From Morella rubra (lineage: Eukaryota; Streptophyta; Magnoliopsida; Fagales; Myricaceae): a stretch of 64,000 bases of DNA. Positions 48,909-60,105 of the stretch are shown here, piece by piece (the stretch's first letter is position 1; the number at the start of each line of letters is the position of its first letter). Below the pieces are notes generated by a model that had not been told where the DNA came from, did no database searches, and was given only the letters and a program-made list of their open reading frames with translations. The stretch is taken from the NCBI GenBank assembly GCA_003952965.2, contig CM025855.1, positions 1,082,840-1,146,839 on the forward strand. The letters run 5' to 3'. The position numbers and the translations under genes were made by a program.

Positions 48909-49746
48909 CAATGGCGGATGTAAGGGGGGGCCAACCGGGGCCCTGGCCCCATTGGCCAATGTAAAACCTTTGATTTTTTTTTTTTTAAAATAACTAATCT
49001 GTGGCCTTTAGTTTAGGCCGGCCCCCCTTAATGCTAGGATGTGCAATTATTTCATATCTGAGACAAGGGATGGGGAATCGGGGATATACATTCTAGTATC
49101 GCTGTTTGATACGTGGGCAACTTTTGTTGGATAGTTTCAAGTAGCACCTTTTCTTTTATTATATAAGCACCGGTTGTTAATGGTAAAATAAATTGAGATG
49201 TTCAAAAAAATGTTTAGGACTAATATATTGGATTATCTACAAGTTAGTGGGAGTGGAATTGAAATATGGTAGATAATAAATATTTTGTGAACTTATCCGT
49301 TTTTTGAGCTTTCCTATTATTTAAATATACAACTCTTTATCAGAGAGTGGGTGTCTCATCCGAGCTGGAGATCTTAGACTAGATCATTAGATGATTGTGT
49401 TACTCTAATATGTAAGACAGAATAAAAAAAAGGTGAGGGACTTGAAGGGAGTAGGGATGTATAACTTTGTAGATTTTGCCTACTTTCTAATTGCAAGTGA
49501 GGTTAGTAGATGAGAAAGGAGGAAAATTGAGAATGAAGTTATTTTGTAATATTTTTAGAAGATGCAGACCTGGATCTAATTGTCACATTTTCAGTCTCAG
49601 CAATTAGTATATTTTAATATTTTTAGTCTTTAATTTTAACTCTAAGACACTTTTTTGCGTTATGTAAGGAGTTTTTTTTATTTTTATTTTGTTATTTTCC
49701 CTTAAGAGTTGGCCCCTCTTCAAATTCAATACTGGTTCCGCCACTG
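48909..49746. mobile_element. Non-autonomous hAT-like element
   Basis: 838 bp with no coding frame. The left end reads CAATGGCGGATGTAAG and the right end is the inverse of CAGTGGCGGAACCAGT, an imperfect terminal repeat with the CA(A/G)TGGCGGA core of many plant hAT elements. Just inside the left end is the GGGGCC/GGCCCC-rich segment typical of this group. Flanking 8-mers CTTATACG and CTTAGAAG match at six of eight positions, fitting an old 8-bp target duplication. Confidence 0.75.
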
Positions 49747-49754
49747 CTTAGAAG

Positions 49755-51150
49755 GTGCAATTCAGAATGTAGGAAATTATAGAGGATTTCTGTCCAGCAA
49801 AATAATCTACATACCTTTCATATTTCAGTAATTATTAACCCTAAACTTCATCCAAATACCAAGTTTAAAAAATAAATAAAAAATGGAAAGACGGGATATA
49901 GAAGAAACAAAACCTTATTTAATAATTGAGAGTAGGACGTTAGGGGGGGCTGCACCTAATTGAGGCCCCAACGGTTACAGGGACAGGGATGTGGAGATGA
50001 CAGCCCAACTGGGGCATAGGAATCTATTATGCAATCAAGCCCGTAGGACCCACGTATTCTACTGAGTGGGGCCTCCAATATCCGTCCGATCCGATCGCGA
50101 CAGAGCCATTGCCGAGAACCCCCCGAAAATCTCGACCCCTTGCTTCTCGGCGTACAACCCGACGGACAAAATTGGACGATAGAGATAGAGAGAGAGGGAT
50201 TAAATGAGGGCAGCTGCATGGTAGGGTAAATGTGACGGAGTAGTAATAATAATAGTAATAATGTTTTGCTCATATATTTCGTGGGTCATATTGAATGATG
50301 TTTTGTTTGTTTTCTTTGTCTTTTTCTTATTCTTTTTTCTAAGATCTTAGGGGGAGTAAATGAAGCTCTGAGGGAGGACCCCAACGCATTAAAACTATTG
50401 CAGCCAATTGTTGTTCTAAAGTTTTGTCCCACATTCCTCCATGCATATAGTATAAGGGCCACTATAAATGTGCAAAATTTATGTAGCCATGGCAGAGATA
50501 CTGCTTATCTAGATCTGTGTAAGCCTATCACACATAGGCTCAGAGACAAATATAAAACTATTGGGAGGCCGTGTATATGCTAGGCAGAAAATGGTCTGCA
50601 TGCATTTAGTCTTTTTCTAATTTGTTTTTCCTCAACTTTACTGAATCAAAAGTTACAGTAAGATGTACAAGACTACGAACTTGATAACCCCAATCGTTAG
50701 AATTACTTCTAGTTCTGATCAACAGCAATTGAGTGGAGCTTCATTGATCTTTACTTTATAATATAGTCTAGATTTGCTTGGATCTATAGTTTCTTGATCT
50801 TTATTATATTTTGTACTGTGGATTCCATTGCAATGAAATAATTTACTTGAAAAAAAAAAAACAAAAAATCGAGCTACAAATAACCTAGTCCTTGGTTACA
50901 CGAAGCGTTCTTAACGAAGGAGAAGTAGGTATATATATGTCAAGGACATTCTGAGGGAGGGTGGAGGATGATATAAGCCAGTGTCCAGTTACATCTCGAA
51001 ATTGGCAAGGATCGTATGAATGGCTTGATGATCGTTCAGATGTCCCATTTGGTAGCTAGGGTTTCAATGTGGCTTCTATATATATATTTCTATTGAGAGC
51101 TACTCGCCAACTTTAAGGAGGGCTTCATCGATCATCCAAGTCTAAGCTGG
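49755..51150. other. Intergenic; GC-richer island and small hairpin
   Basis: A GC-richer block lies at about 49960-50220 (GATCCGATCGCGAC and CCGAGAACCCCCC motifs) with no frame of note. At 50523-50541 the sequence AGCCTATCACACATAGGCT is a perfect 7-bp stem with a 5-base loop, downstream of GTCCCACATTCC (50425) and CTATAAATG (about 50463). A TATATATATAT box is at 51077-51087, about 70 bases before the small ORF at 51155. Confidence 0.4.
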
Positions 51151-51154
51151 TACC

Positions 51155-51292
51155 ATGGCTTCGAAAATTATCACGAGAACTAGCTCTGTTTCATCAAGTA
51201 CTATAGGGTCAAATGGGATACTTTTGAGAGCTAGCCCATGCGTGTTAGCTAGAAAGTTCATAGACTATCCCAAGAAATTGTTGCATGAGTAA
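51155..51292 (+). CDS. Small ORF, 45 residues, unknown
   Basis: ATG to TAA, 46 codons. The start sits in ACCATGGC, a near-ideal plant initiation context, and a TATA-like run lies at 51077-51087, a spacing that would give a leader of about 45 bases. The peptide is basic, starts MASKIITRTSSVSSS and ends KFIDYPKKLLHE; it is rich in Ser and Arg, lacks acidic residues in the first 35 positions and has no clear hydrophobic signal peptide. This composition resembles an organelle-targeting presequence, so it might also be the first exon of a longer gene. I recognise no family. It may be chance. Confidence 0.3.
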   Translation: MASKIITRTSSVSSSTIGSNGILLRASPCVLARKFIDYPKKLLHE

Positions 51293-52092
51293 TTGAATCG
51301 TTTCCCTTGATGGGCCATATGGTAGTTTAAATTAGCTCGTACGTACAAGTTGGCCTGCAGGTGCAGGGAGTACGTACTCCACTAGAGTGATAATTTAAGT
51401 TGCTTGCTTAAGAATGGAGAACAAGGTTTATTGGTGCTCCTTATAAACCTTCTATATATGCTTAGTTTAACTAGTTTGATTGCTTTCTTTGAGGTTACTC
51501 CTACATTAATGTCTGATTCCTAACAATCCGATTATGTCTAACTATATTTTGCAAAAAGAATGAAATTAAAACTAATTTCAAATGTCCTCTTGATGACTAT
51601 ATGTACCATATGAATGTCGAAGTGTCCTATTTATGGAATATTAAGTGGTCTGTCTTCAAATTACGAAATATAACTAGCTATAAATTAGGTTAACTCTACT
51701 ACTGTCTTTTTTTAGATGTTAAAAAAGCGACCTTATGTTTGTTTTCTCCTTTCCCACTAGAATGTTGATGGCCCAGGAAGCATATCCTGTACCTCTTTTT
51801 TGCAGTTTTTTTTATTAATATAATCTTAGTACTCTCTGAAAATATGCTAGACAAGATACTTAATTCCTTTCCGATCGCTTGGAGGGCTTAAACCTGGACT
51901 TTGATATGCGCCTGGATTAATATAAAATCAAGATAACACATATACATATTACAAGGGCAAGGACTAATTTCCCTTTGAAGTATTGTGACCTCTGGATCAC
52001 AAGATCATCTCCAATATGTCTAAAACAAAAATCCATTGCTGCGTAATAGTCTACAGGATATATCTATGCATGTTGGTGTTTTTGTTTGTGTC

Positions 52093-52094
<2 letters not shown>

Positions 52095-52132
<38 letters not shown>
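52095..52132. repeat. (GA)n microsatellite
   Basis: About 19 uninterrupted GA dinucleotides. On either strand GA/CT runs of this kind can bind BBR/BPC GAGA-binding factors in plants. Confidence 0.95.
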
Positions 52133-52133
<1 letters not shown>

Positions 52134-53658
52134 AAGACAGAGACAGGTTGTTGAAGATGGTAAATGTGAAAATTGATGGGTGAGAGCAAAAGGTTGGAGT
52201 ACTCCTTTGGAGGGAAGTAAATGTAATAACGAAGATAGGAGAACTTCTACTTAATTGAAACGACATCCCATGCTGAAACCCGCATTAACTCCCTCCCTTT
52301 GTCTCTCTTGTCAGCCACCCTGCCACTGTGACCCCCCACCTCCTCCACACACACACACACACCGAGAAGGAGAGAGAGAATCTGCAGCTTGACAGTGCTT
52401 GAAAAATTGTTTTATGGCTCATTGTAGGCACGGAGATGCCGTGCCTGCACATTAAAAGCCACCATAATTATATCAAGATCGTATGCAACTCAAATAAAAT
52501 AGTACACAACTTGCAAACTTCTGCCCTGAGCACCAGTACGTCATCGCCTTCGTCTGCCAACAGCTTAGACCTGCCTTGGCTCATTTATTTCCTCTCTCTC
52601 TCTTTTTCGCAAACTCTTAAACATATTCATTTTGTCGTCCTCAAAAGGTAGCCAGTTAGACAAAGCCATCTCTGATGTATATTATCACTACGTGATTTTC
52701 GTAATTGTCACCTACCATGCCTCTCTCAAGTCATTGTCGTAAACAGAAGAGAAAAACTATGAAATATTGGTCCGCCTATGATCAACTGGCTAGCTAAAAT
52801 TCTCCACATGCTGTTCAGTAAATGCCATTAAATAAAAGCCAAAAAATTCTGAAAAGCATTTTAATTCCATCAGTAATTTGTATTATTAGATTATTAATTA
52901 CCTAAAAGGTTTCACTGCCTTATTCCAGTTTTCTTAAGAAATTACACGGTGACTTGAAAAAAATGCCCAAAATCACTCCACGATCACTTCCTAGCTAGTC
53001 GAGAACTTTTGATGATCAGGAATGTCTGGTTAATTAATATTATTGTAGGCAGCTTGTAGGCTGTAGCATAGGGAAAATACAACAAAGGAGAGTTTCGATT
53101 TTCTTAGGACTGAAAAATTGAAGTCTCTGACTTTTATATACTAATGAAAACTTGTCAGGTCTTATAGTCTGTAAGGTTGATCATTTCCAAAAGAATAGAT
53201 ATTGAATTATTACCAGATAAAGCAGAGAATTAATGCATGACAACCTGCATAGTTTGTTCAAATTAAGGTGCATGGATGGGACTCTAGCTACCAGCAAGCT
53301 AGACAACTGTGGTACTAAGTTTTTCCGCGGGAACATTCTCCACTTCTGACCATGAAGCCGGATCATTTCCCGAAAATTTATATACGTAGCATTCATTCTG
53401 GGTTCTTTTCCCTTATAACAAAGGAAAAATTCAGTTCTCAGTTATATATAATTTAGTTGACGGCCTCGAGACTTGTATACATTCTGCCATTCTTCTTCGC
53501 TATAGCTACCAGAACTTTCAGGTATATATGAATAACAAGGAAATTTAGTCCCATATGTGATGTCGACGCAGTAAATGGTCCACATAGAGGAAAAGTGGAC
53601 AGAATATCACTGACCATTCTATACATCATTACCTCATCATGAGGCAGAGAGGTTGAAC

Positions 53659-53940
53659 ACTGGAACTACAGTTCGCAGGCGAGAATATTTTCACAAAAAG
53701 AGCATTAAAACGTATAATGGTTGGGAAAATACGTAATCGATCATCTCTAAGAAAGTATACCACTAATACTGGAACTACAGTTCGCAGGCTGGCTCCCATA
53801 TTTTCAGACCACTAATCATCTCTAAGATATAGTATATATACTGGAATACGTAAGCAATAATAATTCTTGGCTATTTGAAACCAAAACGGAAAGTCCCTGC
53901 AGCTTGTTTCTTTTGTGCAATAATTCTTGGTTATTTGTGC
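53659..53940. repeat. Cluster of short direct duplications
   Basis: ACTGGAACTACAGTTCGCAG (plus GC) occurs at 53659-53680 and 53768-53789. ATCATCTCTAAG occurs at about 53740 and 53814. TAATTCTTGG(C/T)TATTTG occurs at about 53861 and 53921. The spacings differ (109, 74, 60), so this is not one simple tandem copy. Confidence 0.8.
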
Positions 53941-54243
53941 CTGATGGGTTCACTTGCTACCGTTATCGGCAGCACTACTGCACTAGTAGAGGTAGTGATT
54001 CAATGTGGTTCGCTTCTGCAAATGTGGTCCATGTCTGGGAGCTGCTGCATCAGTTTTAAGCCCGTACAGACAAGTGTTTCTGGATGCTGACGCTAAGAGC
54101 AATCGAAATCAGAAACATCGCTTCAATTGAAGCCTGATCACTATACACATCTTGGTCAATATTTACCAAAAATCAATATGCACACGGAAGCAAATTATCA
54201 AGCTCAAAAGTAAAGATGGAAGAAGCGTGATGAACAGTCGATC

Positions 54244-54343
54244 TGACGTTTGAAACTCCTTGTAAATTTTCTTTTGCTGTGAAATCATTTACATCTTTTT
54301 GTCGCCTGGCCTGTAATTCTTATAATTTGACGTTTGAAACTCC
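54244..54343. repeat. 16-bp direct repeat, 84 bases apart
   Basis: TGACGTTTGAAACTCC is at 54244-54259 and 54328-54343, about 300-400 bases upstream of the SPCH TATA box. TGACG is a TGA-bZIP half site, so a paired regulatory element is possible. Confidence 0.7.
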
Positions 54344-54673
54344 ATATATATGCATGCAACACTTACCAATATCCAACGTGTAAACATACTATATAGATTT
54401 ACAATATGGCAGCTATTTGCATGTGCTTGATATACCTTAAAAGCTCTAACAGGGTTACAACGTCTCAACTCCTAGTACTAATTGTTTCCATAATTGCTTT
54501 TGATATACGACACCCTGGACCCTACATCTTGTGCCAATTTATATAATATGACTGAGAGGGAGGAGGCGTACGTGGTATTGACGCGCCCTAGTTTCAATTA
54601 TAGATAGTAAATGTCGCAAAATAGTTAAAAATCCATCACTTGCAGACTTGTTCTTCACTTACACATAACACCC

Positions 54674-54683
54674 TATATATATA
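54674..54683 (+). promoter_or_regulatory. TATA box of SPCH
   Basis: TATATATATA about 390 bases before the SPCH start codon, followed by a CT-rich stretch. Initiation near 54705 is expected. Confidence 0.5.
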
Positions 54684-54801
54684 ACCCTTTTCTTTTCTCG
54701 TCTGATCTCTCTCTCTCTGTCTTTCCCCCCAGTCCCAACAACGGCTCTCTCTCTGGTTTGCTTTTGTTGGGATAGTGTGCTACACTTCCTCCCCAATTCA
54801 C

Positions 54802-55024
54802 ATGAGATTCCCAAGCATCCAACGGTAAAGGACCCAGCAAATTCACACACCGGACCCCTCTCAAAAAAGACTTGATGGTGATGTTTAGTCTTTTTCACCT
54901 GAGCTCCCCTATTTACACCTTTTAGCATCATTTTCTTGATCTTGACAATCTCATGACATATACATCGGCTTTTCCATCTGGGTCCTTTTCCCTTCCTCAG
55001 TCCCCACTCTTGTATCCCCACTAA
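54802..55024 (+). promoter_or_regulatory. Three upstream ORFs in the SPCH leader
   Basis: ATG at 54802 opens 8 codons to the TAA at 54826; ATG at 54875 opens 16 codons to the TAG at 54923; ATG at 54953 opens 23 codons to the TAA at 55022. All end before the main start at 55077. If the leader starts at about 54705 without an intron, scanning ribosomes would meet all three. Confidence 0.5.
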
Positions 55025-55076
55025 GCCCTTTCGCGATACTTTTTCTGAGCAGCTTTCGGCGAAAACAGTGTTCAAA

Positions 55077-56790
55077 ATGGTTGATAGTTTGTCCAACTTT
55101 CTCGAAGAACATGAATTCGGAGAAACCAACTTGGCTGAAGATGACCTTTTCAGTATTTTTGAGAGCTTAGACAGTGTGGCGGAGTTTCCTCCCATAGATG
55201 AAGCTGTGGTTAGTTCGCAAGAAGAGGAATTAGAGACGGCGAGATTGGCCTCTAAGAAGTCTACATCGTTCTGTGGCTTCCAAGAGTCGGAGACAGAGCT
55301 TGAACCATCACCGAAGAGCAAGAGAACGAAGCTCTCGGGGATGACTTCTTTAGAGGAAGCGAACCCGGAAGGGCAACAAAGGATCTCTCACATTACCGTG
55401 GAGCGCAACCGGAGGAAGCAAATGAACGAGCATCTGTCAGTGTTGAGATCACTTATGCCTTGCTTCTATGTCAAACGAGTAAGTGACATGTACTCTATGT
55501 ACTTATCTTTCCCTGGGTCTCAAATTAATTGCGAGTTATAACCATTTGGCATTTGCACGCTATCCTTACTTGGCTCAAAACATTTTCCGAAATTCAATAA
55601 GCTTTTAAATTATGTACTTGCTCTACGGATCACATTATGGAATTGCCGTCGCAAGTAGCTTCAAGGAAGACTTCCCAGTACTAGTAGACATGCAGGATGG
55701 TTTCTGTCGGCCAACTCCTCAGCTAAAAGCCTTCTCAAATTTAAGGGAATGTTAGGACGTCCAAACCGAAGCTAAAGATTATATATGATTTCTCCTTCAA
55801 CTCTACAGTAGCAACTTTTGGGCTCTTATTCGGGTTATGACTTCATAAAAAAAACCATCCTAGAAAAGTTTTCTTCCTAACATGGAGATATATATAAATA
55901 GGGACTGATATCCTAATCATCACTGTTTTCAAGTTACTTGCTCTCTCTGCGTCTCCCTTCATTTCCATTTAGGAGTAACTTAATTGTTTCTGTCGTGGTT
56001 TAGGGAGATCAAGCATCCATCATTGGAGGGGTGGTAGATTATATAAACGAGCTGCAGCAAGTTCTACAGTCGCTTGAGGCCAAGAAACAGCGAAAAGTTT
56101 ACAGTGAAGTCCTCAGCCCTAGGCTGGTTTCCAGTCCCAGACCCTTGCCCCTTAGCCCCAGACCCTTACCCCTTAGCCCCAGAAAGCCGCCTCTAAGCCC
56201 TAGACTGAATTTGCCCATTAGTCCAAGAACCCCACAGCCAAGTAGCCCTTTCAAGCCAAGATTGCAACAAGGTTACCTCTCTCCCACCATCGCTAGCTCA
56301 CTTGAACCAGCTCCTTCACCTTCGTCCACTTCCTCTATCAACGATAATGTGAATGAGCTCGTCGCAAATTCCAAGTCTCCAGTCGCAGACGTAGAGGTGA
56401 AATTTTCAGGTCCAAATCTTCTTTTGAAGACAGTATCTCCTCCTATTCCTGGGCAAGCCGCGAAAATAATCTCTGCCCTGGAAGACCTCTCCCTTGAAAT
56501 TCTTCACGTAAGCATTAGCACTGGTGATGAAACCATGCTTAATTCCTTCACCATTAAGGTAAAATCTCTAGTTATTTTGCAGTTTCCACCTTTTTATTTT
56601 TTTGGCGTAATTAATAAAGTTCATGTCAGTATTATAAAATAGAACGAAACATTCCCCAAATTTCACTTTGTGTCTGAGCAAATACACACATTATAAGATC
56701 CCGTTCAACAGCCTACAGAAGAGTGAAACTTGTGAAAAATGCTTCTCATGTTGCTTTTTCCTTGATCTAGTCCCTATTTGGCTCCAGTGC

Positions 56791-56823
<33 letters not shown>

Positions 56824-57367
56824 ATATCTTATTTAGCAGGTGCAAATCGTCTAGTGCTTGTAAACAATCTACTATTAGTCTTTAGACGTTGGTTATATCG
56901 GTTTTGTAATGAGATGAAAGTATTACTCATCAAACTTGTTTAATTAATATTAATTAACCTTGAAAATTAGATGTAGTACAAAATTGTATAAAACCAGAAG
57001 ACACAAGCCCCTAATTGCATGGGGAATCTTTCTGCAATTAGTTTACCAAAGTGGTACACAGCTATAGGACACCGGCCCGTATCATTCACTGACCACTGGT
57101 GTACTGCCTGCTACTGACATATAAGTTTAATGATGTCTTTGGAAACCACGATACATTGCAGAAAACTATGGAATCCTGCAGCCATTGTACTCCTCATTAA
57201 ATTTAGGGTGAATTTATTGACGATTTGTTCTATGACAGTGCTTATGATTTAATTAAAATTGATTAATGGAGCTAATGATTGGGTATGTGTTTTATTACCA
57301 GATTGGAATTGAGTGCCAACTAAGCGCGGAAGAACTCGCATACCAAATTCAGCAAACATTCTCATGA
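55077..57367 (+). CDS. SPCH: SPEECHLESS, bHLH transcription factor starting the stomatal lineage
   Basis: Three exons, 55077-55478, 56004-56558 and 57302-57367, with GT-AG introns; 340 residues. SPCH drives entry divisions of the stomatal lineage as a heterodimer with ICE1/SCRM, in the nucleus. The bHLH domain is at about 103-157 (ISHITVERNRRKQMNEHLSV, then GDQASIIGGVVDYINELQQV), split by intron 1 at the family position after FYVKR. Residues about 171-228 are the MAPK target domain special to SPCH, with eight Ser-Pro sites, several in repeated LSPR units; phosphorylation by MPK3/6 lowers SPCH stability. The C-terminus (VKFSGPNLLLKTV, SFTIKIGIECQLSAEELA) is the ACT-like domain shared with MUTE and FAMA. 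The N-terminal FLEE-EF and LAEDDLFSI segments match SPCH rather than its paralogues. The ATG at 55077 is the first in frame with the family N-terminus. Confidence 0.96.
56791..56823. repeat. (CT)n(AT)n compound microsatellite in SPCH intron 2
   Basis: About ten CT units followed by about six AT units, some 230 bases after the exon 2 donor. Confidence 0.9.
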
Positions 57368-58580
57368 TCGGTCCACTGAAGACAGTTTCAGTCGGTACCC
57401 TAACAAGACCCTCTAGCTAGATATCGATCTCTTTTGTTCTCTCAGCTCATGAAGTGTACGAATAAAAGAGAATGTGCGATGGGCTTATTGGCCAACATGC
57501 ATTCTGATTAACTATAGAGTACGTACGTAGTTGTAATTTAGTGAGGACCTGCATGTGTTAGGTATTCATGCAAACCCTCTTGTAACCCAGCATGTCCAAT
57601 TTGAAGTTGATCTATGAATGTCACTTGATCTCATTATTCCAATGTTAATCCATTAATCTTTTCATGCGTAAGTTTCTGCGATTTGTGCTGGCACACAGCT
57701 TGTGCCATGGAAACTATGTCTATGGTGCATTTGGACTGATCAAGCATGAGTTCTTGTTATGGAAGCAAACGGTTTGGAAAGATTTAGAAAGAAAGAAAGA
57801 AAACGGTCTAGATCAAATTATTCAAAAAATAAAAAAAAAATAGAGCCGGTGAATTGCTAAAAATTCCTAAATTTAAAGATGGGTAAACAATTGGTTTTCA
57901 AACTTTTAAAAGACGCAATATTTACTATGAATGCCTGAAACTTTCTGAAAAAAAAAAAAAAAAACACGTTAACTCGAACGACGACTCTATGAACAAAATT
58001 GTCCTCTACCGCTCTATTTGGAATACAGTACTACTCAAACGTACAGTTACTTTTAGCAATTAACGCCCAAACTATCACTTTTTTAAATATGTCCCATGGT
58101 TAAGTTTTTTCCATTAAGATCCTGCCAGTAGTTAGTCTATTTTTCATTCATCTTAATTGTGGGACATCATGGTAATTTAGACCCCACAATTTACCTAGAG
58201 TGCCAACACTTATACATTAGGAAGTAACATTAAATATATATTGTCCGATTTTAATCGAATGAATAAATTTAAAAAATAATAGTTAGAGGGGTCAATATTT
58301 GCCAGGAATGGAATTTAATGGAAATAAATATTTATTTTCTTACAAATTAAAGAATGAAAATTGAGCGCAATAACGTTGATGCATATATATGTAACTATAG
58401 TGATCACAAAAATATGATTTGGACAGCTCGGATCTCGTATGATTTTACACAAAATATATGATTCTTGCAGGTTGAAATCTTTTAACCGTATTGTCATTAA
58501 TAATTATGTTAAAGCAGGTTCAATATTATACCCACAATCATGGAGATATCGCTTGGCATATTCAGAAAAATTATACAAGA
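57368..58580. other. SPCH 3' flank, intergenic
   Basis: The 3' UTR probably runs to about 57650. After that the DNA is AT-rich with A-runs near 57830 and 57951-57964 and no recognisable gene. Confidence 0.5.
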
Positions 58581-58586
58581 CTCACT

Positions 58587-58629
<43 letters not shown>
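58587..58629. repeat. (CA)n(TA)n compound microsatellite
   Basis: About 13 AC units followed by about 8 AT units. Confidence 0.95.
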
Positions 58630-58887
58630 GCTTCACTCGAATACATGTATTTATACGAATTGCAATTCACTATAGAGTGTCTTCTCTCATATAATTCCTA
58701 CATCCTATAAGTTATTAATTTCCAAATTAAATAAAAAAAATATCAGAATAAAAAATATTTCGGTTGGAGAATTCTTTATTTTTATCTTAAAAAGAATATC
58801 TATATTAAGGCTTAGGCTGCAGTGATGTTCGATGTCCAACCTCTACATCTCTTCCTTCTCAAAAAAGGTACCGAGTTGGACCCTTAA

Positions 58888-59539
58888 GGGCTTGTTTGGA
58901 AATGGGTTGTAGTTGTGGTTTTGGTTTTGATTTTGGGTTCAACTTTCAAATTTCAAATTTTAATATTTAAATATTGTTTAGTTGTAAGGATTTGTTTGGT
59001 TGTTTAAGATTTGGAATGATTTATATTTAATTAAATTAAATAATATTAATTTATAGTTATTATGATATTCAAAAATAAGAAAATAAAAAATGATTTTAAA
59101 AAAATAGAAAATATATGTAATTCAAAAAATAAGTAGAAAATAATTTAAATATCAAAAATTATAAAAATAGATAAAATATGAAGTATCTTACCAAATAAAA
59201 TCATTTAATTTATGACGTCAACAATTCATTAACATTTTCTAATTTCATTTGTAGAGTATATAGTTTAAAAGAGGCTTAAGTCATACAATTTTTATATAAA
59301 TTTTAATTACATATGAATTTTATCATACACTAGTGCAAACACTTATAAACAATGTCATAATAATAATCCAAATTTTATTTTGATTTTTATCTATCTTTTT
59401 ATCATAATATGCATGTTAATATATTTAACAATCAAACCCTTACAACTAAACAATATTAAAATATTAAAATTTGAAATTTGAAAGTTAAACCCAAAACCAA
59501 AACCAAAACCACAACCACAACCCATTTCCAAACAAGCCC
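58888..59539. mobile_element. PIF/Harbinger-type MITE with long terminal inverted repeats
   Basis: 652 bp. The arms are inverse copies of each other over about 100 bases. They start GGGCTTGTTTGGAAATGGGT, continue through GTTTTGGTTTTG-type DNA and TTCAAATTTCAAATTTTAAT, and reach the ATATTGTTTAGTTGTAAGG segment. The 3-bp flanks TAA (58885-58887 and 59540-59542) agree with Harbinger/Tourist target duplications. The centre is AT-rich and non-coding. Confidence 0.85.
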
Positions 59540-59757
59540 TAAAAGGTGCTCCACTTGGTTCTGACAGTCTCTTCACCTTCTCTTGATCTTGGTTTATTAG
59601 CAATCTAGATCGAATTGGAAGCTAATAACAACCAATATTTATCATCTTAGTATTAATTATACTTATCAAGATGGAAAGAGATAAATAATTCCTATTTGCC
59701 AAGATCCCAATAATATATTTTGAAAATATTTGAAACATCCCCAGAGACTTGAATTTA

Positions 59758-60105
59758 GGGCTTGTTTGTTTGTAAAAGTATTCTAAAATACAAATATATT
59801 CAACAAATTTGCAAAACGAACATTCAAAATCTCAAAAATTTATATACAAATACCAATACATTTTACACAATCTCCAACAACTTTTCACATAAACTCCAAT
59901 ACTTTTTAAAAAAAATTATAACAAATCTTCTCTCTCTATACTTTTTTTATTAAACAATTACATCAAATCATCTCTCTCTACACCTTTTTACAAACTCCAA
60001 CAAAAATTAAATATATTTAAAACTTTTCACAACTTTTACAAAATAGTTCAATTTACATAAAATTACACAATTTATCTCTTAAATTATTTAGAAAACGAAC
60101 ATCCC
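59758..60105. mobile_element. Probable second MITE
   Basis: About 348 bp of C/A/T-rich DNA. The left end reads GGGCTTGTTTGTTTGTAAA and the right end is the inverse of GGGATGTTCGTTTTCTAAA. No convincing target duplication is seen, so it is either old or the ends are slightly different. It lies only about 220 bases from the Harbinger MITE. Confidence 0.5.

Larger units (their letters stand above)
51293..54660. other. Intergenic, SPCH upstream region
   Basis: No supported gene. A (GA)n microsatellite occupies 52095-52132 and a short (CA)n lies at about 52347-52362. Small direct duplications cluster at 53.66-53.94 kb and 54.24-54.34 kb (listed separately). Confidence 0.5.

Noticed and set aside
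54659-55321. 220-codon minus-strand frame over the SPCH leader and first exon
   Set aside because: It is antisense to SPCH coding DNA and has no recognisable protein similarity.
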